From positions 1 through 28,716 of the forward strand of contig MPUH01000945.1 of NCBI GenBank assembly GCA_001970955.1: 28,716 bases of DNA. The letters are read 5' to 3'. The notes under the pieces were generated by a model, which saw only the letters and a program-made list of their open reading frames with translations, was not told the DNA's origin and did not search any database. Shown piece after piece: positions 20,801-28,716 of the stretch; the stretch's first letter is position 1, and the number at the start of each line of letters is the position of its first letter. The DNA is from Stentor coeruleus (lineage: Eukaryota > Ciliophora > Heterotrichea > Heterotrichida > Stentoridae). Made by a program: the position numbers and the translations under genes.

Positions 20801-23800
20801 GTTGTGTTGATGAGAGTTGTTCAGGTAGTGTTTACTCACCATCTAGTAAAACTTCAGTTACTACAGATTCAACATCAATAGGTAAGGCAACTGGTTTAAG
20901 CATTTTATCATCAGGAATATTTAAATTCTCATCATCATACAATTCTTGGAATTGTGAAGATTATACTACAGCGAGTATTATAAACTACGTCAAAACGATA
21001 AATGCCAATTTAAACCCATCAAGCGGTTTTTATACGTTCTTCGATTTTTCAGTTAGTTTTGGATTGTTAGGTAATGATGATAAGGATTTTATTTTGCCAG
21101 CTACTGTTACAGTCGATGATGAGAATACAGATTATCTGAAATGGGGAGGAGGGACTTCGGGTGATTCTGAATATACAGGTTTTTATTATTTAATGCCAGG
21201 AGAGTATATATTATCAGTTTATACTGACTCAAGCTCAGTTAAAAAATATATACCAATAACCGTCGCTGAAAGTATTCTTGAAACATCTATAACACCTACA
21301 TCATCATCTAGCTTATCTTTAAGTACCGACAAATTCACTGTATCAGTAAATGTGAAAAATTACAAAGACGGAACTAAAGAATTAAAATACACTCACTCAA
21401 TATCTTTGCTTTTAGTATCTCAAACAAGTTCTGTACCTTTATCTGGTAGTAAATGGAACTACGATTCAGCTAAAAACACAGTTTCAGGAGTTGCTGAATT
21501 TAGCAATATGCAAATTTTTTCTTCAGGAACTTTCAAAATCAAAGCAACTTCATCAGGTCTTTCTAATGGATTAAGTGAATCATATGATATAAAAAATTAT
21601 GTTAATAAAATTACTATTACCACATCAGATACAAGTATCACGTCCTATATGAAATTCAATGTTGATGTTTGCATTTTTGGAGATGATGAAAATCCTTTTA
21701 TTATGGGAGCAAACATTAATTTAGACTCACAACAGTCAGTTTATTATGATGAAAATCCTTTAAATTCAAATACCGGTTGTTCAACTTTTACTGTTTACAC
21801 TGATAATATAGTTAATCTTGTGCTTACTTCAACTACTGATAATGATTCTGAATCAATGATTTGTGATGATTTAACAGTAACTATTATAAAACCCAAGCTT
21901 AAAATCACTTTAGTAAATTCGAATGTTGAAGTTTTCCCAACATCAAGTTCAGAAGCATTTGATATTTTAATTGAAGCTTATGATACAACTTTTACTAATG
22001 TTTTAACTTTAGCTGATGGAAATAATATTAAAATGTCGATAAGTTGTTATACAGACAATGGTGATGAGTGCTCAGGATCGAAACTTTCTCAAAGTTTTGG
22101 TGAACCAGTTTTATCATCAGGATCTGTTAAAATCAGTAATATGAAGTTTTTGTCTTCAGGTGTTTTTAGTATTACTGCAGAAACTACGGATATGGACAAA
22201 TATGAATATATCACTAATTTTATAGAAAACAAAGTTGCAGATTTTAGTTATAATTTTAATCCAAGCGGCTCAGTTTACACTTATTTCAATTATGATCTTA
22301 TTATAACTTTAATTGGTGAAGATGATTATGATTATAAACTTTCGACAAATGTTGTTTTAGATGATAGTTTACAAAATATAGATTCTTTAGAAATATCATA
22401 TACAGGTGAACCCGCAACTATTTCAAGCATCTATTTTATTAATTCTGGAAGCGATTCTTTTATTATAACAACTGCTGAAAGCACTGCAATAAAATCAGAT
22501 GCGACAATTAAACCTTCAGTTATTACAAGTAATTTTGTCCCAACTGTAATTTTTACACAGGATTATTTAAGTAGTGACAAGATAAATATAGATTTTGAAG
22601 TTTATGATTATGAATCAGGAAATTTAGCCCAAGATAATTCTGTTTTAATAAGCTTAAAACTTGTATGTGATAATACATGCTCAGGTAATATGCTAATAAA
22701 TTCCAACCCTACATCTACAGTAGCAGGTGCTGTAAGTTTTGCTAACCTTCAAATACTTTCATGTGGAGTATTTTACTTTAAAGCTACAGGTACAGGGCTT
22801 ACTGATTACATTTCTGATACTTTTACAGTTGAAAACTTAATAAAAACCATGGAAATTTCCCCATCTTTAAATTCAATTTCAGTATATCAATATTTTAGCA
22901 TCGAAGTTATTCTAACTGGTGAAGATGATGAAATGTATATATGTGAAGCAACTGTGAGCCTAAGTTCAGATCGTGATGATGTTACTTTTAGTGATAGAAC
23001 AGATACTACTGATCAACGAATTTGGGATAATATCCTTATTTTCCAAACTGGGCCTATAACTTTTTCTACTTCAGTCGATGCTGATTTACAACATTCATCA
23101 TTTTCAAACCCAGACTATACGACAAATATTTTACAATATCAACTTGTCATAAATCCAGCTAATATTAATGAAGAACCAAAACGTAGGTTAAATGATATAT
23201 TAGACTATTTTGACCCAACAAATAGTTATCAAGAATTTAGTCTTGTTGTTGTTGTTTATGATAATTCATTTGAAGAAGTGCTATTTGGAGCTGTTGGACT
23301 TGAGTATAATTTTGAGATTTCTTGTACAGAAGGTGAAAGATGTTCGGGTACTAAATTAGAAATAGAAAGTGATCCATGGACTGGAGTGATAGGTAGTAAT
23401 GGGTATTATGATTATGCTTATACAAGATTCCTTTCAGCTGGGTATTTTACATTGAGAGTTTGGACAGATGATAATGTAGAAGGGTATTATTATTCAGAAT
23501 ATATTACAAATTATGTTAAAAGCATTAATGCTCAACTAAGCACTATGACCCCATCTATGAATTTCGATTTTGTGACCTCAACTAAGATTTATGGAGATGA
23601 TGGTTTATTATATATACTGCCAGCTGCTGTTACAATTAGCACTGATAAAGCTGTTTTACTTGCTAATAGCTTTGAGTTTATTACATTTAGCAGTCAAGTA
23701 AATTTCTATACATGGATAGCTTATCCTGGAAGTACAGCTGTATTGATATCAACAAATACTTCTGAATATCAGTCATCAACTAATATAGAAGTTCTAAAGA

Positions 23801-26800
23801 ATAAGATTATAATCACTGGACCATTCCCAGACCCTGAGTCTAATCTGAATATATTTGACATAAATGTTGAAGTATGCGATAATGAAGGTAAAAAAATTGA
23901 AAGTGTTAGAGGTGAATATGGAATACTTTTCACTCTTAATCCTGCATCAGCAATAATGAATTACTATCTTACAACATCTTCAGGTACAGGTCTATTATCA
24001 ACATTAATCTACAATTATGGTAAATACACTATAACAGCCAGTAGTGCATATTTAATATCTGGTAGCATAGATCTATCTATAGAAAATAATCTAACATCCA
24101 TAACCTATTATGATTTCCAACGTACACAAAGAACTAACGCATTATTTGAATTCAAACTCAAATTATGGGAAACTTCTACAAAAGCTTTTACTGCTTTAGC
24201 AGCTTTACAAATGTCATGTGAAGATGCTTATATTTATGATCCTATAATCTATACTCAAAATGGAACANGCTAACGCATTATTTGAATTCAAACTCAAATT
24301 ATGGGAAACTTCTACAAAAGCTTTTACTGCTTTAGCAGTTTTACAAATGTCATGTGAAGATGCTTATATTTATGATCCTATAATCTATACTCAAAATGGA
24401 ACAGCTAGTTTTTTCCTTTATTTCCTAAATACAGGTACTAAAATATGCACAATATTTGCAGATTATTCAGTTGTTAATTTTAATGTGGCATTTGATGTTG
24501 TTAAAAATGATAATAATGATGAACTTTGTGTTATTTCTGTTAGCTCTAGTGTTTGTTTACAATGTGTTTTATATGCTAGTACTGGAAATGATGGAAGATG
24601 CAAATGTACTCCTAATAGTGAATATTCTGCTTCATCTAAAATCTGTGTATGTTCATCAGGCTATACATTATCTAATGGATTCTGTATACAATGCGGAAAA
24701 TATTTCTTAAATTCAGATCTTAGTGGGTATTATTCAAACGATCATAAGAACATATATATTGAATATAAATACCCTGTATTTGAAAGCACTGAAAGCGATT
24801 GTGCATATTTGGTATCTTTACCTTATCCTTATAAAAAATTATCATTTAAATGCTGGTGGCAAAGCTTTAATACAATGCGTATATCTTTAGATGGTTGGAT
24901 TAATGAAAATATTGTTGTCACAGTTGATGCTGAAAATGTTAGTAAACTTTATGGGGACTGTTCATTTGATATTGAAAAACTTAATGTTGAAATAGTGTCA
25001 AAATATTCAATTCCTGAAATATTTGCATCGATAAATTCTCTTGATATAGTTTCTCTTAGTTGTTTCCCAGATACAGGATTTTCACTATCATCTGATTTTA
25101 CAAGTGATGATTATGCTTATTCATGGACTGCTGATATAACCCCAAGTATGCCAGAACTCAAAAAGTTCATAGAAGATTCTCAAAGTTCTTTAATCCAAGT
25201 ACCTTTAAATTTGCTATCAGAAGGAACCATGTCAATAATTTTTACTATTACTAGTAATACATTTGGCAATCAAGCTTCAGCAAGTAAAAATATTGAAATC
25301 ATAAGCTCAGAATATATTTCAATAATGATCGCATCAGAAAATTACTTGAAAATAAAATCAAATAAACAATACATACTAAAAACTATGATTAATTCAAATT
25401 GTTTACAAGATACAGATCTTACTTATACTTGGAAAATTTCCTATGATCCAAATACACCATCTGTTGATTTTAACGCACTTGCATCATTTTCTAGTCGTGA
25501 TGATATGTTTTTGATAGTTCCTGGGTATCTTACTCCAGATAACACTTATACATTTATGGTAACTGTTACTTCAAATTCGTTATCAGGTTCTGATTCTATT
25601 GATATTTATGTTGAACCTGCAGATCTTTATCTTATTATGGATAGGTCAAATGGTATTACAGGTAATGATATAGACTTTGAAATTACAGCAACTGCTTTTG
25701 ATCCTGATGATTCTCAAGTGAGTATTACGTATACATGGGATTGTAAAGAAGGGACTAATGACTGTTTTAATAATAATGATGAAATCCTTAATCTGATTGT
25801 AACAGGGTCTAAATTGACTGTATACAAAGACGATCTTAGAGAAAATGCATTATATACTTTTATAGTCTTGGCTGAAACTAATGACAAATCAGCAAAAGTA
25901 TCAGTGGATATATATATTGACTATAATGCTAAAGGGTCAATTAAAATCGAAAGTTTTTCATCTGCTGTTAATATTAATGATAATATTTTTATAACCCCAG
26001 AAATCATTATAAACGATAATGCTCAATTTTTATGGTCATTTGACCCATTATTAAGCCCTACAGTTAATATTGTTTTAGATACTCCTTATTTAACTATTCC
26101 TCCATCATCTTTAGATCCTAATACAAGATATAAACTTACTTTAGAAATGACAACAGTTGATAGTTCATCTTATTCATACTTTTGGATTGAACCTAATCTT
26201 CCACCAGTATGTGAAGATTTCAATGCCACTCTGATAGATGGAAATAAATGGGAAATTAATGCTTATTATTGTAAAGATAGTGAGAGTAGTGTTATCACTT
26301 ATCAATACTATTTAGGTGTTAGTGATACTGAGTATTATTGGGCATCAGTACCTCTTTTATCAAATAAAATTACTATTAATACTCTTGATAACGTTATTTA
26401 TATTGGAGTACTTGTGTGTGATGATGATAATAGTTGTGCTAGTTATGTTTATGATATAAATACAAGTGGAAGAAGGACTAGTGATATGATAGCCGAATTC
26501 CAATTATCAATTTATGAAGCTGATATGATTCCTTCATCTATTATTTATTATGCACAAAATATTACAACATATGAAGACTTTTTATATATTTTACAAGCCT
26601 TTTTAGAATATTATGCAAGTGAACCAATTTCTAAAGCTTCAGTCAAAGCGTATATAAGCAATCTTAATCTTCTTGCAGTATACGGAAATTATTTAGATAG
26701 TGTGAATATTAGTTCAATAGCTAATCTGACAATATCAATATTTGAAAACTATGATGATAGTTTAGATTATGAAGATGCAACCATATTGATTAAAATACTA

Positions 26801-28143
26801 GAAATTTTCAAAGNAACTATGATGATAGTTTAGATTATGAAGATGCAACCATATTGATTAAAATACTAGAAATTTTCAAAGATTATTTTTCAAGAGATAA
26901 TTTACTATATATTCTTGATCTAATAGGCTTGAGATGTATAGGAAATGGACTTCTTGGCGCAACTGTTGATTATGATAGTATTATCACAGTTTATAGAACC
27001 AGACAAATTCCTTCTCAATTAGAAAACATAACAATTTCACTCAACAGTTCTCAAATAACTTTCCCAAGTGATCTTGGATTTGATGAAATCTCAGTTTACG
27101 ACTTAGCTTTTTCTCGTTATGATTCTTCATCTAATATTTTTGAACTATCAATTTATTATGTTGGGACTTATTCATCATATACACTTAAACTTCAAGATCC
27201 ACAAATCGCTAATATTAGTATGAATGGAGGATTACAAGTTACGATTTATGGAAATTTCGACTCAAGTATGAATTATAGATGTGAAGTTCTTCTTGATACT
27301 TGGGATAACAATGGAGAATGTGAAATTATTGATTCAAATGATGGTTATGCTATTGTAATGTTATATCATTTATCAGTGTTTAGAATTGTTGAAGTTGATG
27401 GCTCGTGTGAAACAGGTAGAGGGCCAATCGCAACAATAAGCTTATTAAGTTTTATGATGATAGTTCTTGGTATGATATTCTTTTTAACTGATAGAAATGC
27501 TTTAAGATTTACTTCCTACGGCAAATTTTTATTAATTTGCCCGTTTACTAGTATATTTATACCACAAAAAGCTCCAAGAAGAACAGCTATAATTTTACAA
27601 CTTTTGACTTCAGAAATGCTATTATTAACAATTATCGGAGCATTTATGTATCATTTTGATTCACCAGAAGATCGTACTTCATATGTCTTTGATAAATATT
27701 ATGGATTTCAATTATCTAGAGGAGCTGCAGCATGGGCTTTATGTCAAGTTTATACTATACCTGTGTTTTTCTTGAATTCCCTAACACTTAAATATAAGAA
27801 TTTGAAGTTTGCTTATACCGCTACAATTATTATAAGTATTGTCATAGCTTGTGGATGCTTAGCTGGGGTTATTATTATGACTGTGAAATATTGTGCTGGG
27901 TGGACTGAACTATGGATTGTAAATTTCTTGATTTTTACGCTTTTTGATTGGGCTACATTAGAGATTATTTACTCGATTATTGCTTGGATTTTACTTAAAG
28001 ATGAAATCTCAGAAATCGATGAACCGAAATCTGAAAAGGAGGGTGGAAGGTTTAATAGTAACAATCCAACTGAAAATGATACTGAGAAAAATAGAAGAGA
28101 ACATGATTCTGGAGTATATGAGCCAATAATAGTCGACGATTAA
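14842..28143 (+). CDS. Giant polycystin/REJ-like membrane protein with tandem beta-domain ectodomain (~4,325 aa, 8-9 exons)
   Basis: Exons: 14842-15213, 15229-15807, 15823-16419, 16435-17637, 17653-18855, 18871-20070, 20086-20679, then 20695-28143, probably split at 22546-22560. Two N-linked duplications in the last exon shift the frame by 136 and 68 nt; both shifts are undone by counting the repeats once. Product order: signal peptide (1-27); about 14 beta-rich Thr/Ser-rich units of ~200 residues carrying SSGxF and G(E/D)DDN motifs; a Cys-rich EGF-like patch (24525-24705); PKD/REJ-like strands (25050-26210); a degenerate GPS-like segment ending HLSVF (27280-27390); at least five hydrophobic helices (27436-27998); an acidic tail of ~45 residues. 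Polycystin-1 and ciliate REJ proteins share the REJ-GPS-membrane order; the repeat ectodomain is not a family I can name. A cell-surface adhesion, sensory or pellicle role is inferred. Stop is TAA. Confidence 0.82.
15214..15228 (+). other. 15-nt intron 1 of the giant gene
   Basis: GTAATTTCTATATAG, phase 0, A at position 10. Removing it deletes the in-frame TAG at 15226 and joins SSVPS to TVVKNEAF, where the next repeat begins. Confidence 0.88.
15808..15822 (+). other. 15-nt intron 2 of the giant gene
   Basis: GTATTATATATTTAG, phase 0, A at position 10, ending in the in-frame TAG. The next exon starts PTQSTTSIN, aligned with the starts of later repeat exons. Confidence 0.88.
16420..16434 (+). 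other. 15-nt intron 3 of the giant gene
   Basis: GTAATATCTACTTAG, phase 0, A at position 10. The downstream exon starts CCAAGTGATAGT (PSDS), as after introns 4 and 5. Confidence 0.9.
17638..17652 (+). other. 15-nt intron 4 of the giant gene
   Basis: GTAATATTTACTTAG, phase 0, A at position 10. It is identical to intron 5, which lies exactly 1,218 bp downstream. Confidence 0.9.
18856..18870 (+). other. 15-nt intron 5 of the giant gene
   Basis: GTAATATTTACTTAG, the same sequence as intron 4 and one repeat period downstream, phase 0. Confidence 0.9.
20071..20085 (+). other. 15-nt intron 6 of the giant gene
   Basis: GTAATTAACATATAG, phase 0, A at position 10. The next exon starts PSLSTDSFTL, the same repeat-boundary position. 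Confidence 0.88.
20680..20694 (+). other. 15-nt intron 7 of the giant gene
   Basis: GTAAGTAATATTTAG, phase 0, A at position 10. The next exon starts PTTATSVFDL. Confidence 0.88.
22546..22560 (+). other. Probable 15-nt intron 8 without an in-frame stop
   Basis: GTAATTTTTACACAG follows CCAACT exactly as introns 3-5 follow an ACT codon, has the A at position 10, is phase 0 and precedes a new repeat unit (DYLSSDKINI). If retained it would read VIFTQ in frame, so translation alone does not reveal it. Confidence 0.7.
24134..24403. repeat. N-linked 134-bp duplication in the giant gene (probable assembly artefact)
   Basis: The sequence 24134-24267 recurs at 24270-24403 with one difference (gcagct/gcagtt), separated by an N at 24268 and one base. 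The offset of 136 breaks the frame; reading the block once restores it. Confidence 0.93.
26747..26881. repeat. N-linked 67-bp duplication in the giant gene (probable assembly artefact)
   Basis: The sequence 26747-26813 recurs exactly at 26815-26881 across an N at 26814. The 68-nt offset breaks the frame; reading the block once restores a single frame into the GPS and membrane region. Confidence 0.93.
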
Positions 28144-28666
28144 TATTAAGGTTATTAGTTTTTAGAGTAATTTTTAGTTTTTAAAGTTTTGTGGAAAAAA
28201 TTCTGTAAGCTAAAATATTTTATATGCTTTTTATTGTATGAAATATAAAAATCTTTTATAGAATAAACAAAGGTATAAATTATTATTTGCAATCTTTTCT
28301 CTCTTTAGGTTGCATATTTATTGCAGTTATTTTATTATTTATATGTAAACTAAAATTATTAAAATATTTAGCAGATTGTTAGCTTTAACTATTTTTCATT
28401 TTTCTAAAAAAGAATTTTGACATATGTTAATGAGCTTGTGTATATAAAAAATTGCAACAATAATATGTATATATATTTAATTTGAGTATAAATAATAATG
28501 TTTGAAGTAAATATATTATCATCATGAGCTATGAATAATATACAAATTAGGCTTTTAAAAGAAAATGATTCTAAATAGCTTTTTAATAACACATAAAAGA
28601 TTTTTATAAAGGTAGTTACGAATAAATCTAAATTTATAATATCTGAAATCTATATCATCTAGATGT
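28144..28666. other. Subtelomeric AT-rich region, no gene seen
   Basis: About 520 bp after the stop of the giant gene hold no credible ORF and presumably include its 3' UTR. An antisense ORF at 28404-28592 is hydrophobic low-complexity and was not accepted. Confidence 0.55.
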
Positions 28667-28694
28667 TGTTAGGGTGTTAGGGTGTTAGGGTGTT
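28667..28694. repeat. Telomere-type repeats (TGTTAGGG) near the right end
   Basis: Three perfect TGTTAGGG units (28667-28674, 28675-28682, 28683-28690) are followed by a half unit TGTT. This is the G-rich strand running toward the right end, the orientation of a chromosome end; its complement CCCTAACA is the reported heterotrich telomere unit. About 22 non-telomeric bases follow (28695-28716). Confidence 0.85.
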
Positions 28695-28716
28695 TTATCT
28701 AGGCACTATCTAGATG

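Noticed and set aside
24260..26833. Separate genes starting at 24260 and 26854
   Set aside because: The frame changes equal the offsets of the N-linked duplications, so these are continuations of the giant gene.
28404..28592. Antisense 62-aa ORF near the telomere
   Set aside because: It is Ile/Leu/Ser-rich low-complexity sequence with no motif, as expected by chance in AT-rich DNA.

Overview
The window looks like macronuclear DNA of a heterotrich ciliate, most likely Stentor (S. coeruleus or a close relative). Three things point there. Genes are AT-rich and read with the standard code: no in-frame TGA is needed for Trp, which argues against Blepharisma. Apparent in-frame stops sit at the 3' ends of exactly 15-nt GT...AG introns with an invariant A at intron position 10. 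The right end carries copies of TGTTAGGG, the heterotrich telomere repeat. The species name is an inference; the introns and repeat are seen directly.

Layout. 374-583 (+): small MGC-start (predicted acylated) protein. 1490-3847 (-): guanylate-binding-protein-like large GTPase with a long coiled-coil tail. 3886-4204: ~133-bp repeats separated by single Ns. 4857-6260 (+): predicted secreted coiled-coil protein with one 15-nt intron. 6445-8301 (-): VPS52-like GARP/EARP subunit. 8439-9026 (-): basic protein of unknown function. 9158-10326 (-): divergent actin-family gene broken in this assembly by an exact 50-bp tandem duplication. 10723-11625 (+): C2HC zinc-finger/helical protein. 11919-12269 (-): ubiquitin-like protein. 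12270-14841: 2.6 kb with no recognisable gene. 14842-28143 (+): one giant gene. 28144-28716: AT-rich subtelomere with telomere-like repeats.

The giant gene is the centrepiece. It first appears as about ten separate ORFs, but seven 15-nt introns (plus an eighth without a stop codon at 22546-22560) and two N-linked assembly duplications (24134-24403, 26747-26881) account for every interruption. Corrected, it encodes about 4,325-4,330 residues: signal peptide, roughly 14 tandem ~200-residue beta-rich units, a Cys-rich EGF-like patch, a PKD/REJ-like region, a degenerate GPS-like motif, at least five membrane helices and a short acidic cytoplasmic tail. This is a polycystin-1/REJ-like layout with a very long repetitive ectodomain. 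Introns lie at repeat boundaries in phase 0, and exons 4-6 are a 1,218-bp tandem array that carries the intron inside the repeat unit.

The other genes look like unrelated housekeeping or cytoskeletal/trafficking genes arranged in both orientations; nothing suggests an operon or a mobile element.
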